Below, piece after piece: positions 17,610 through 25,839 of a stretch of 64,000 bases of DNA (the stretch's first letter is position 1; the number at the start of each line of letters is the position of its first letter). The stretch comes from Nitrososphaerota archaeon. GTDB lineage: Archaea > Thermoproteota > Nitrososphaeria_A > Caldarchaeales > Calditenuaceae. The stretch lies in NCBI GenBank assembly GCA_009889515.1, contig WUQR01000139.1, forward strand, positions 558,001-622,000, given 5' to 3'. The position numbers and the translations under genes were made by a program. The notes under the pieces were generated by a model, which did not search any database, was not told where the DNA came from, and saw only the letters and a program-made list of their open reading frames with translations.

Positions 17610-18575
17610 TCAGGGATAGGGATAGTAGTATCGGTAGACGGCCTCAAGGTCCTTGAGTATGGGAATCATCTCTTGGTCACCTCTCACGGTAGTGACTAGT
17701 GAGCCGACAAGAGTGGCCCTTCTCAAGGATTCGAACAGGTTTCGGCCCGCCAGCAAGCATGCTAGGAACGTCCCAGCCAACCCGTCTCCAGCGCCTATGG
17801 GGTCTTCTACGTTGACTTGGACTGCCTCGGCACGAGCCTTCTCACTTCCAGATGCGGCAACAGCCCCCCTCTCCCCCAGCTTTACCACTACAGTCTCTAT
17901 GCCGAGGCTTCTAAAGACCTCCAATATCTTCTCGGGCTCGCTCTCACCCACCAGAATCTCGGCGTCTGTCGGGTCTGTGAAAAGAATGTTCGCCTTCTCA
18001 ATCATTGGCATCAAAACCCTAGCAGCTTCCTCTAGGCTGGGCCACAAGGCTGGACGGATATTGGTGTCTATGGAGACTTGGACACCGTTTTTCTCCGCCA
18101 GCTGCAGGGCCTTGAGGCACGCCTCCCTCGCCGACTGGCTCAGCGCAGGTGTGATTCCAGTGAAGTGAAATATTCTCGAGTCTTTAAACGCCTCCTCCTC
18201 GACGTCTTCCGGCGAGAGCCTGCTCCCGGCAGAGCCGCGCCTGTAATAAAACATGGTACTTCTTGCCGGTATTGGGTATCCTCGCTGCACAAAGTAGATT
18301 CCAGTCGGCGCGCTGGGATCCGTCTTAAGCCACCTCGTATCGACCTTCTCAGCCCTCAGCCAGGCCTCGATGTTCCTGCCGAACTCGTCATCACCTACTC
18401 TTCCGATGAAGGCTGAGCTCCTTCCCAGCCTGCTCACGCAGACCGCCACGTTCGCCTCTGCTCCTGCAACGTGCTTCTCAAACAAAGTAACGTGTCTAAG
18501 CGGTCCCTTGGTGAGGGCGTTAAACTGTATGAGGGCCTCCCCCATCGCGACTAGCTCAGCCAAGTCTAGCCACAT
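17610..18575 (-). CDS. kdgK: 2-keto-3-deoxygluconate kinase-like PfkB sugar kinase
   Basis: A 321-residue ribokinase/PfkB-family kinase. The N-terminal MGEALIQFNALT and GGA-like AGAEANVAV strands and IGRVGDDEFG resemble KDG kinases; the C-terminal anion hole and base is DPIGAGDGLAGT (D258, D264). KDG kinase phosphorylates 2-keto-3-deoxygluconate in the semi-phosphorylative Entner-Doudoroff pathway. Its start overlaps the 3' end of the KDG-aldolase-like gene by 20 bases, which supports this assignment over fructo- or ribokinase. The pair is divergent from a GfcR-like regulator. Confidence 0.85.
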   Translation of the reverse strand: MWLDLAELVAMGEALIQFNALTKGPLRHVTLFEKHVAGAEANVAVCVSRLGRSSAFIGRVGDDEFGRNIEAWLRAEKVDTRWLKTDPSAPTGIYFVQRGYPIPARSTMFYYRRGSAGSRLSPEDVEEEAFKDSRIFHFTGITPALSQSAREACLKALQLAEKNGVQVSIDTNIRPALWPSLEEAARVLMPMIEKANILFTDPTDAEILVGESEPEKILEVFRSLGIETVVVKLGERGAVAASGSEKARAEAVQVNVEDPIGAGDGLAGTFLACLLAGRNLFESLRRATLVGSLVTTVRGDQEMIPILKDLEAVYRYYYPYP

Positions 18576-19461
18576 CCTCCGCCAACTTGTTAATGGGAGC
18601 GAGCCCCCGGGACAGTTGCTCCATCTCCTCCTGTCGTAGATGCCTCGTGGGCGGTATGGGTGGACCCATGTTTAAGCCTCTCAGTGTGAGTGCGTAGCGG
18701 TAGGATGCCGTGTCCGGCCCTACGCTCCTCAACAACCGCCTAGCCCTGTTAACGGCCAGCTGAAGCCTCAGCGCTTCTTCGCGGTCTCCACGCGCAACCG
18801 CCCTAAAGACACCCACGGCCAGCTCCGGATAGATGGATGCTAAGGCGCTCACGTGGGCCCTGATGCCGATCGAGAAAGCGTAGTAGAGGAGGTTGTCTCC
18901 ACCACATGCTATGAAGTGGCTGGACCCGAAGCTGGACTGGAGCTCAAGAATCAGGTCAGGGTCTCCACTGCTATCCTTGACGCCTCGTACAGCTGGGGCC
19001 AGCTCGAAAAGCCTCGCAATCTCCTGAAGACTTATCGGGTAGGCCTGCCTGCCGGGGTTGTTGTAGAATAGTACTGGTAGATTTGTGGAGGATCCGAGAG
19101 CCGTGTAGAAATTTGCTAGGGATTCCGCATCATACCTGTAATAGTATGGTGCGACGGCGGAGACGGCATCGGCCCCGATTTCTTGCGCGTGTTTAGCGAG
19201 TCTCAAGGATGATTCCAAGTCTGAAGAGCCCACGTGAACTATTTTTAAGAATCTGTCCCCTGCGAGAGAGACGATCTTTTTAGCCGCGTTCTCCCTAGCT
19301 TGGACTGAGAGCTTCGCGCCCTCACCCATCGTCCCCAGCACGAATATCCCGCCCACACCCCTCTCATGTAGAAACCTCAGATATGCCTCGATATCCGCAT
19401 CTTCGACGCCGTTAGGGGTAATGATCGCGGCTATTACACCCTTGAACCCTTCTAACTTCAC
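18556..19461 (-). CDS. kdgA: 2-keto-3-deoxy-(6-phospho)gluconate aldolase (DapA/NAL family)
   Basis: A class I aldolase of 301 residues in the dihydrodipicolinate synthase/N-acetylneuraminate lyase family. The Schiff-base lysine is K162 in GVKDSSGD; Y133 in FYNNPG is the proton shuttle; the phosphate/carboxylate loop GTMGEG (43-48) has Met where GTTGE is common. The pairing with a KDG kinase gene argues for cleaving KDG or KDPG to pyruvate and (phospho)glyceraldehyde rather than lysine synthesis. The start is GTG, and a TATA-like GATAATTATG (minus strand, about 19483-19492) lies some 27 bases upstream, consistent with a leaderless message. Confidence 0.85.
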   Translation of the reverse strand: MKLEGFKGVIAAIITPNGVEDADIEAYLRFLHERGVGGIFVLGTMGEGAKLSVQARENAAKKIVSLAGDRFLKIVHVGSSDLESSLRLAKHAQEIGADAVSAVAPYYYRYDAESLANFYTALGSSTNLPVLFYNNPGRQAYPISLQEIARLFELAPAVRGVKDSSGDPDLILELQSSFGSSHFIACGGDNLLYYAFSIGIRAHVSALASIYPELAVGVFRAVARGDREEALRLQLAVNRARRLLRSVGPDTASYRYALTLRGLNMGPPIPPTRHLRQEEMEQLSRGLAPINKLAEDVARLG

Positions 19462-19528
19462 ACATTTTTTAAGAATCAGGCAGCATAATTATCTTTCGAG
19501 TATAGTGTTCTCTGCGAATTGACCAGTA

Positions 19529-19560
19529 TTTCATGAAAGCTTAAATCCGAGTTTCATGAT
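19529..19560. promoter_or_regulatory. Palindromic candidate operator between kdgA and the GfcR-like gene
   Basis: TTTCATGAAA at 19529-19538 is a perfect ten-base palindrome. TTTCATGATG at 19552-19561 repeats its first eight bases. Between them lies CTTAAAT (19540-19546), a good TATA box 30 bases before the regulator's TTG start. The repeats therefore flank the core promoter and suit autoregulation. They also lie upstream of kdgA on the other strand. That the GfcR-like protein binds here is inference. Confidence 0.5.
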
Positions 19561-19574
19561 GAGTCGGTCGGTGG

Positions 19575-20294
19575 TTGACAAAGATTTCGGACTTGTATCT
19601 GAGGCTAAGCGCAGTTGAGGTATTAGCCTATCTTCGGGAGAGGTATGGATACAAGTCGCTCTCCGAGATGCTCGGCCTCCAAGTCTCTATTCTCAGCAGA
19701 TACATAAACGGTCATGTCCTACCAAACACAGCTAGGGCCGAGAAGATTGTCAGGCTATTCAACGAGTCCCTGCTCTCCGAGATAGTAAAGAAGAGGCTGA
19801 CCAGAACGGAGGATGGATTCTACGACCTATCCGCCATAGTAGCGGATGTGGGTCTGCTCCGCCTCATCGCAAAGGTAGTAAGCGCCGAGTTCAACGTCTT
19901 CTCAATAAACAAGCTGCTCACCGTAGCCACTGACGGCATACCACTTGCGGTCCAAGTTGCCACCGAGTTGAGGGCCGACCTAATAATCGCTAAGAAGAGA
20001 AAGGACCTGAACGTTAAGAGCTACATTGAGGAGCCGATAAAGCGTACGCCAGCGCTGGTGGAGTACCTCTACGTGCCTAGGCAGGCTTTGAGGAAGAGCG
20101 ACGTTGTATTGATTGTTGACGACGTGGCCCGTAGCGGTGAAACAATCCATGGAATGATTCGTATAGTGAATAGGGCGGGGGCAAAACTGGCTGGTGTCTT
20201 CACAATCGTGATGCTCGAGGAGGTGAAAGAGAGGATTGGGCAGCTCCTCCCACCCTCCGGCGTACTAAAGAGCCTCGTCACATTCTCTTCTTAG
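19575..20294 (+). CDS. GfcR-like transcription regulator: HTH plus phosphoribosyltransferase-type domain
   Basis: The 239-residue protein has an N-terminal helix-turn-helix (about 26-62; SLSEMLGLQVSILSRYING) and a phosphoribosyltransferase-like domain with the PRPP loop VVLIVDDVARSGET (177-190). This is the architecture of archaeal orotate-phosphoribosyltransferase-like regulators; in Haloferax, GfcR of this type activates the semi-phosphorylative Entner-Doudoroff genes. Its location, divergent from kdgA-kdgK, agrees with that role. The loop has ARSGET where enzymes have TTGGT-type residues, consistent with binding rather than catalysis. The start is TTG with GGTGGT just upstream. Confidence 0.85.
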   Translation: MTKISDLYLRLSAVEVLAYLRERYGYKSLSEMLGLQVSILSRYINGHVLPNTARAEKIVRLFNESLLSEIVKKRLTRTEDGFYDLSAIVADVGLLRLIAKVVSAEFNVFSINKLLTVATDGIPLAVQVATELRADLIIAKKRKDLNVKSYIEEPIKRTPALVEYLYVPRQALRKSDVVLIVDDVARSGETIHGMIRIVNRAGAKLAGVFTIVMLEEVKERIGQLLPPSGVLKSLVTFSS

Positions 20295-20300
20295 GAATTT

Positions 20301-21344
20301 TCAACCCTCTATTGAGGGCTGTTGCATCGTAACACAGTGTATCCCGCCCAAACCGTAGAAAAGCTCCTTGCACAGAATCCCGACTACGCGCCTATGGGGG
20401 AAGCAGTCGGCTAGGATGGACAACGCTGTCTCATCCTCCTCCACGCCGAAAACCGGTACCAGGACGGCGGAGTTGGAGATGTAGAAGTTGAGATAGGTGG
20501 CGGGGACGTATTGGTCTAATATCTTGAGAGGAGGTGGGCATGGAACCCTCACAATCTCTATACCGGCCTCCCTACTCTCCATATATTCGGCGAGTCTCCG
20601 GTACGCCCTCTCAAGAATCCTCTTATTCACATTTTCCCGTTCCTCCTCGGCTAACACGACTTTTTCCGGCGAGACAAATCTGCAGAAGACATCCACATGC
20701 CCATCCGTGTCGTCCCCCACCAGCCCCTCTTCGAACCAAATTACATCACGTACTCCGAGATATCTGTTGAACTCCAGCTCCAAGTCCTCCCGGCTTAGCC
20801 CCGGGTTTCTGGCTGGGTCGAGGAGGCATTTCTCAGTGGTTAGAAGTATCCCGTTGCCCGAGACTTCAATAGCTCCTCCCTCAACCACGTATTCGCGGTA
20901 TATGGGCTCGGCTCCTGAGAGGTTGAGAATTTGGCGTCCGGCCTCGTCATCTTTTGCGAGTTCAGGATATTTCATTCCCCACGCGTTGAACTTCCACTTG
21001 ACGCCTACTAGAACATCCAAGCCCTCATCCCGAACGAATATAGGTCCATAATCTCTTACCCAGACATCCTCTGTATGGACTTTATGGAATTCCACATTCC
21101 CCATCGAGGGTCCAGCCTCTTCTAGGAGTTTCTGAACCTTCTCTGCCTCACTCTCGTCATTTACGAGGATTTTGACGAGCTCACCTCTCGCGACCTCGTA
21201 GACCATTTCGCAGTAAGCTTCCTCAACCTTCTCAATCAGCTGGGGTGGAAAGGTCGACTCGTTGTGGGGCCAGGCAATCCAAGTGCAGCTATGCCTCTCC
21301 CATTCTGCGGGGGCTCTCAACCTATCCCCCTCGCCTCGTGTCAT
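20301..21344 (-). CDS. aguA: Agmatine deiminase
   Basis: Agmatine deiminase converts agmatine to N-carbamoylputrescine and ammonia. The 347-residue protein has WIAWPHNESTFP near the N-terminus, VWVRDYGPIFV, GDDTDGHVDVFCRF and the C-terminal GGIHCVTMQQP, where C337 is the nucleophile that forms the covalent amidino intermediate. It begins four bases inside the end of aguB, so the two enzymes are translationally coupled and carry out consecutive steps to putrescine. Confidence 0.95.
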   Translation of the reverse strand: MTRGEGDRLRAPAEWERHSCTWIAWPHNESTFPPQLIEKVEEAYCEMVYEVARGELVKILVNDESEAEKVQKLLEEAGPSMGNVEFHKVHTEDVWVRDYGPIFVRDEGLDVLVGVKWKFNAWGMKYPELAKDDEAGRQILNLSGAEPIYREYVVEGGAIEVSGNGILLTTEKCLLDPARNPGLSREDLELEFNRYLGVRDVIWFEEGLVGDDTDGHVDVFCRFVSPEKVVLAEEERENVNKRILERAYRRLAEYMESREAGIEIVRVPCPPPLKILDQYVPATYLNFYISNSAVLVPVFGVEEDETALSILADCFPHRRVVGILCKELFYGLGGIHCVTMQQPSIEG

Positions 21345-22180
21345 CGCGTTAAATCACCATAGGTCTCGGGCCTTCTCTTAGAAAGGAAGCCCCAGCCCCT
21401 CCTGATGGCCGGCCCCTGCTCCAAGTCTATCTTGCCTGTGAAGACGCCCTCTTCCCTGTCAGCTCTGACTACAACTTTTCCGAAAGCATCTATGAGGAGT
21501 GACCTGCCCCAGAACTCTATCCTGCCCTCCACCCCTACGCGGTTGGTGACGGCCACGGGCAGTGCGTTGGCTATCGCATGCCCTCTCTGGACGGTTTCCC
21601 AAGCCTCAGCCCAGTCTCCCTCCTCCTGAGATATTCCCGAGACTGAGCCGATGGCTGAGGGGTAGAAGATAATCTCCGCACCCTTTAGAGCGAGTATCCG
21701 CGCTGGCTCAGGAAACCACTGGTCATAACAGATCAGCACACCAACCCTACAGAGAGATGTTTCAAATACATTGTATCCTAGGTCGCCTGCTGTGAAGTAG
21801 TGGGCCTCCCAGAAGCATTCATCGTCCGGGAGATGCATCTTTCTGTACTTGCCCACGTATCGTCCGGCCGAGTCAATGACAAAGGACGTGTTATACAGGG
21901 CGCCGCCGCTTGACTCTGGTACTGAGCCTGCCACGACTACAAGGTCATGCTTTCTCGCCAGCTCCGATATAGTCTCCGACAATCTGCCCGGAACCTCTTC
22001 GCAGTGGGGGGCCTCGACACCGAGTGTCTGAGGAAAATAAGTTGTGGTGAATAGCTCTGGTAGACAGGCAATATCCGCCCCATCCTTGGCGGCCTCCTCG
22101 AGGAAGAGCATAGCCCTCTCAATATTCTTTCCAACGTCCTCTGACATCCTCATCTGGATAAGCGCGACCCTAACATGCAT
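21341..22180 (-). CDS. aguB: N-carbamoylputrescine amidase
   Basis: A 279-residue nitrilase-superfamily amidase that hydrolyses N-carbamoylputrescine to putrescine, CO2 and ammonia. The catalytic triad is visible: E42 in CLPELF, K114 in KYRKMHLP and C151 in LICYDQWFPE. The C-terminal NRVGVEGRIEFWGRS matches plant and bacterial AguB. With aguA it forms an agmatine-to-putrescine route that avoids agmatine ureohydrolase. The source of agmatine (arginine decarboxylase) is not in this window. Confidence 0.94.
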   Translation of the reverse strand: MHVRVALIQMRMSEDVGKNIERAMLFLEEAAKDGADIACLPELFTTTYFPQTLGVEAPHCEEVPGRLSETISELARKHDLVVVAGSVPESSGGALYNTSFVIDSAGRYVGKYRKMHLPDDECFWEAHYFTAGDLGYNVFETSLCRVGVLICYDQWFPEPARILALKGAEIIFYPSAIGSVSGISQEEGDWAEAWETVQRGHAIANALPVAVTNRVGVEGRIEFWGRSLLIDAFGKVVVRADREEGVFTGKIDLEQGPAIRRGWGFLSKRRPETYGDLTR

Positions 22181-22265
22181 CTGTCCACTACCCCTGTGGG
22201 TCTCCCTACTTAAATTAATCGTGGCAGAGAATCTTTTTAAGCCTCCCTAGTGTGCCATTATTGAA

Positions 22266-22688
22266 GTGGTTGGGGAGCATATAATTAAGGCAAAGGATGT
22301 AATGAATCCTTTCGTAGTCACCGTTCGGCCTGACGATACCGCTTGGACCGCCCTAGAACTCATGATGTCTAGGGGTATTGGTGCCTTAGTTGTCGTGGAA
22401 GGGAACAGGCCTGTGGGCATAGTAACCGAGAGGGACATTCTGAGAAGCCTGCTATGGGGGAAGGGGCCTGAAGACCTCCTCTCCACCCTAGTCAGGGACG
22501 TGATGAGTAAAGAACTCATTACTTGCACACCTGAAACACCACTCGTTGAAGTGCTAGCCAAGATGGTTGAGAAAAATATTAGACGAGTTCCAGTAATAAG
22601 TAATGGAATGCTTGAGGGTATAATAACTGAAAGAAACTGTATTAAGGCTCTGCTAGACATTATAGGCGCCCACAGGGTAGCGGTCTAA
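22266..22688 (+). CDS. Tandem CBS-domain protein
   Basis: A 140-residue protein consisting only of two CBS domains: KAKDVMNPFVVTVRPDDTA and GALVVVEGNRPVGIVTERDIL for the first; VRDVMSKELITCTPETPL and RRVPVISNGMLEGIITERNCI for the second. Such stand-alone pairs bind adenosyl ligands (AMP, ATP, SAM) and regulate partner proteins. No partner is fused or obviously adjacent. A TTTTTAAGCC TATA-like element lies about 30 bases before the GTG start, so the message is probably leaderless. Confidence 0.9.
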   Translation: MVGEHIIKAKDVMNPFVVTVRPDDTAWTALELMMSRGIGALVVVEGNRPVGIVTERDILRSLLWGKGPEDLLSTLVRDVMSKELITCTPETPLVEVLAKMVEKNIRRVPVISNGMLEGIITERNCIKALLDIIGAHRVAV

Positions 22689-22713
22689 TAAACTGTGGTG
22701 GGAGGAGCAGAGG

Positions 22714-23292
22714 CTAAAACTTCTCAGCGAACTTTACATTAACTAGGCCCTTACTGATGGTCTTGTCTTGGATCTCGAGTCCGTACTTTTCTAGCACGCC
22801 CTCTATGAAGTGGTAGACACAGTTTGTGGACTCGATCCTACCTCCGACGCCGACGGCGCTCAGCTCGTATGTTGTGTGGTTGAGCCGTCGCAGACTAACC
22901 CTCTTTAGGGGTAGGAGGGTTGAGAGTGTCTGGGCTAGAGTGACTAGCTTCTCAATATCCATCGCCTCTAGCTTGAAGTATTCGGCCAATTCCATTCCGA
23001 GCTGTTTGAAGGAGTTTAGAAGCTCCTTTTGATTATTCTTGTAAAGCTCGTAGATCAATTTGTCGAGAAAGTCTGATGGTATGACTACTGCATCAACATC
23101 CCTCAAAATCTTCAACACACTCACAAGGTTTCTTAACGCCTGAAAATCCACACCCATCTTCATAAGAAGTATCGCTGTCTCGAGGATCTGGTTGGTGAGG
23201 GCGAATAAAGTCATGTTCTTCTCCTTAGCCAGTGCAAGCAGCTCCTTAGCTATCTCACCATTAACGGAGAGTGTGGATCGGTACATCTGCAT
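22714..23292 (-). CDS. Hypothetical protein with ribbon-helix-helix-like N-terminus
   Basis: A 192-residue protein of no family I can name. Residues 1-42 (YRSTLSVNGEIAKELLALAK, then MTLFALTNQILETAI) read like a ribbon-helix-helix DNA-binding motif. The middle is helical, and the last 60 residues are beta-containing (RVSLRRLNHTTYELSAVGVG, HFIEGVLEKYG). This could be a transcription regulator with a sensor domain, but that is inference. A TATA-like TATATATG... region lies about 25 bases upstream of the start on the minus strand. Confidence 0.65.
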   Translation of the reverse strand: MQMYRSTLSVNGEIAKELLALAKEKNMTLFALTNQILETAILLMKMGVDFQALRNLVSVLKILRDVDAVVIPSDFLDKLIYELYKNNQKELLNSFKQLGMELAEYFKLEAMDIEKLVTLAQTLSTLLPLKRVSLRRLNHTTYELSAVGVGGRIESTNCVYHFIEGVLEKYGLEIQDKTISKGLVNVKFAEKF

Positions 23293-23363
23293 CCAACAAT
23301 ACGTATTCGCCTCATTATATATGTGTTTAAATGAGTAGATTGTTTAACGCTGCAGCCTGTCTA

Positions 23364-24083
23364 TTAGGGGTCGGCCTTTATCCTCCCAGAATCCAGGTGT
23401 TGGGGCGATAGTCTTCGCCCTAGTTTCAATACGGTGGTGGGGGGTGAGGGGAGTGTTGCAGGATGCTCAGAGAAGAGGCTGACCAGAGACCTGAAGGGGG
23501 ATATGAATACATCAGAGACGGTGGGGGATGCGTAGGGCGAGACTAGTACAGGGACTACATAGTGTGTAACTGGCCCCGTGCCGTGGAGTTTTAAGAGGGC
23601 TTGGCAGAAGATCTCAGCCCTCTCCCTCAGTTTTTTAGCCTCAGTCTGGGCTAGGCTTCCCGACACGCTCCTCATCCACCTCTTACACTCGAGCAGATAC
23701 ACGGTATAATCTCTCAAGGCAATCACGTCCAGCTGAGCCCTCCTTCTACCGACGGTTACCGTGATATTTCTCTTAGCGTACAGGCCTGCCGCCTCCAATA
23801 TCCTGGCTATGAGGGTCTCGAAAAGGTCCCACGTAAGGCTTTTGGAAACCTCTTCGAAGGACCGGTTCTTCTCCAGCCACTCTACTGCCACCTCCACCAT
23901 TCTATCCCTATTTAGTCCACCCTCCCCCGTTAAGCCCAAGCGTTGTAGAGCTTCTCTAACTATCCCCTCAGCTAGTTGAGTCTCAAGGGATATTGTTGAC
24001 GGATTGATGGTGTTGTGTTTCAGGACCGCTCTTAAGACTCTCAAGTCTATGGTGGTTAGCGCGGGCATGTTGTCTCGCCTCAT
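23364..24083 (-). CDS. PD-(D/E)XK restriction-endonuclease-like protein with winged-helix N-terminus
   Basis: The 239-residue protein combines an N-terminal winged-helix-like segment (about 10-50) with a nuclease-fold core. The core has E89 in WDLFETLIARILEAAG, D119 in AQLDVIAL, and E132/K134 in YLLECKRW, the PD-(D/E)XK pattern of Mrr-like enzymes. The GRRRAQLDV and ECKRW motifs suggest an intact active site. It has no adjacent methylase or specificity subunit, so a role in DNA repair or a stand-alone defence nuclease is equally possible. Confidence 0.75.
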   Translation of the reverse strand: MRRDNMPALTTIDLRVLRAVLKHNTINPSTISLETQLAEGIVREALQRLGLTGEGGLNRDRMVEVAVEWLEKNRSFEEVSKSLTWDLFETLIARILEAAGLYAKRNITVTVGRRRAQLDVIALRDYTVYLLECKRWMRSVSGSLAQTEAKKLRERAEIFCQALLKLHGTGPVTHYVVPVLVSPYASPTVSDVFISPFRSLVSLFSEHPATLPSPPTTVLKLGRRLSPQHLDSGRIKADP

Positions 24084-24102
24084 CTAGCCTCGGTCAAAAG
24101 GC

Positions 24103-24846
24103 CTAGAATAGGCTCTCCTCCTTGGGCCTAATTATTTGAGAGGCTCCCGTCTCACCTGTCTTATACTTGTATCCGCGTATGAGTACGGCAGGTATTCCCT
24201 CACCCGCCTGCCCCATGGCCAGCTCAGCTGCAGAAGCCAGCTCATCCGCTACGCAGATCTGCTTACTCCTGAGTATGCGGCCGAAGAGGTCGGGCTCTCC
24301 GCGCCTATCCCATATCGGCTCGATGCCGCTGCAACCTATCGCGATGTTCACTGCTCCGCGTCTAAACGGTCTGCCATGCGAGTCACAAATTATCACCGCA
24401 ACCTTCGCGCCAGTAGCTTCCTCGATTTCTTTCCTGATTCTTCTTGCAGAGGCGTCAGGGTCCTCGGGTAGTGTAGCCGCCCACCCCTCGCCTACATTTG
24501 AGAGGTCTACTCCGCTGTTCGCGCATATCAAGCCGTGTCTAGTCTCGGTGATCAAGACCTCGCCCCTGACCCTGACTATTCTTTTCGCCTCTCTCAGAAT
24601 GACCTCTATGTGTGCTGGGTCCTTGTTAGTGATGCGGGCCAGCTCTATTGCTTGGGGGCTGGGCGTTATCTCTGAGAGCCGGTATATTCTGCCCTCCGCC
24701 TTTGCAACCACCACATGACTAACCACGACTATGTCTCCATCAACCGGCCGAATCCCGCGCCCCGCTAAAGCATTTACAATCTCAACCCCCAGCCTATCCC
24801 CCGGCGCTATAATTTTCATCCCCTCAACAGGGATGATCTGGATCAA
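24103..24846 (-). CDS. cofE: Coenzyme F420-0:L-glutamate ligase
   Basis: CofE adds L-glutamates to F420-0 using GTP, finishing the deazaflavin cofactor F420. Family signatures are PVEGMKIIAPGDRL at the N-terminus, DGDIVVVSHVVVAKAEGR, RVRGEVLITETRHGLICANSG (in part), and CDSHGRPFRRGAVNIAIGCSG. A TTG at 24846 gives the expected start (IQIIPVEG); the frame stays open to an ATG at 24891, which would add 15 non-conserved residues. It supports F420 use by the dehydrogenase at 35230-36276. The rest of the F420 pathway is not in this window. Confidence 0.93.
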   Translation of the reverse strand: MIQIIPVEGMKIIAPGDRLGVEIVNALAGRGIRPVDGDIVVVSHVVVAKAEGRIYRLSEITPSPQAIELARITNKDPAHIEVILREAKRIVRVRGEVLITETRHGLICANSGVDLSNVGEGWAATLPEDPDASARRIRKEIEEATGAKVAVIICDSHGRPFRRGAVNIAIGCSGIEPIWDRRGEPDLFGRILRSKQICVADELASAAELAMGQAGEGIPAVLIRGYKYKTGETGASQIIRPKEESLF

Positions 24847-24918
24847 GCCATCGACCCAGATATCGCTAACATCTCCCCGAACTAAAAACAATATCGCCTC
24901 TGGAGGATGGCGGCGGGG

Positions 24919-25245
24919 CTAAAGCCCCAAGTCCTCCAATCTCTTTCTGCTCTTGTCCGTCAGCCCTAGCCGGGGTACAACCTCTTCAGGCATCTTCTCC
25001 TCCGTCTTCCTCTTCACGAATATTCCACACCTGCCGTCTGGGAGTAGCTTTACTTGGACGCAGCTTGCGTAGGGGCATTTATAGCCGATGCAGGGGGCGT
25101 TGACCCAGTGGCACCAGGGCGGGTCTCTATGTATGTCTAGGGCAAATCTCCCGGCTGAGAGCATCTTCTTGCAGCGGAAAAACCTGCAGAGTGGGTTGCA
25201 GATAGGGGTTGGCTCACGGCTCAGAGTCCAGCCCAACTCTCGCAC
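24919..25245 (-). CDS. Cysteine-rich hypothetical protein
   Basis: A 108-residue protein with eight cysteines (C17, C21, C25, C45, C52, C57, C62, C73) arranged as CxxxCxxxC and CxxxxxxCxxxxCxxxxC. The pattern suggests an iron-sulfur cluster or two zinc sites. I do not recognise the family. It is transcribed toward cofE, 28 bases before the longest cofE frame, so it may share an operon with cofE. Function unknown. Confidence 0.65.
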   Translation of the reverse strand: MRELGWTLSREPTPICNPLCRFFRCKKMLSAGRFALDIHRDPPWCHWVNAPCIGYKCPYASCVQVKLLPDGRCGIFVKRKTEEKMPEEVVPRLGLTDKSRKRLEDLGL

Positions 25246-25401
25246 CCTCTAGGCCTACGCCTTCATAAACCCTCTCACGATATATATTCTTGACTCATCG
25301 ACCAAAGATGGCATCATACCTATGCTGAGGCTGAAAACCAGTACAAACACCCGGTCTGGCGCCCCAGAGCCTATAAATACGATGCCCCACACCATCTAGA
25401 C

Positions 25402-25698
25402 GTGCCGAGATACATCCTACTCTCAAATGTGACGTGTGAAGGATTGGAGACGATCAGCAAAAACCCTGCAAGAATTCTCGAGGTTAACAGAGAGGTCGAA
25501 GCAATGGGCATAAAGATAATCGACCAATACGCCGTCTTGGGACCGTATGATTTTGTAACAATTATTGAGGCTCCTGACGATGCGACAGTGGCTAAACTCT
25601 CCGTTAGGCTCGGAAGCCGTGGAACCGTGAAAATCACAAGCCTCCCCGCAATACAGACTAGAGAATTTGTCGAAAAGCTGTCTGAGAAAAAGACCTAG
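25402..25698 (+). CDS. GYD-domain protein
   Basis: A 98-residue ferredoxin-fold protein of the GYD family, named for a Gly-Tyr-Asp motif that appears here as LGPYDFVTIIEAPDD. These small alpha/beta-barrel proteins are widespread and uncharacterised; some relatives act as ligand sensors or monooxygenase-like dimers. A GTG at 25402 gives PRYILLSNVT, the expected first strand. It stands alone between a Cys-rich gene and a radical SAM gene. Confidence 0.85.
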   Translation: MPRYILLSNVTCEGLETISKNPARILEVNREVEAMGIKIIDQYAVLGPYDFVTIIEAPDDATVAKLSVRLGSRGTVKITSLPAIQTREFVEKLSEKKT

Positions 25699-25839
25699 CG
25701 CATAAAGGCGGCCACACGATCAGGAACGCCTCCCGACAGAACTGTTGAGATTGATGACAAACTAATTAGAAAGGAACCCCACAATAGCTGGCCAACATTT
25801 TTTAATGATGCTCACTTAAATGTTAAACAGGGGAGCCTT

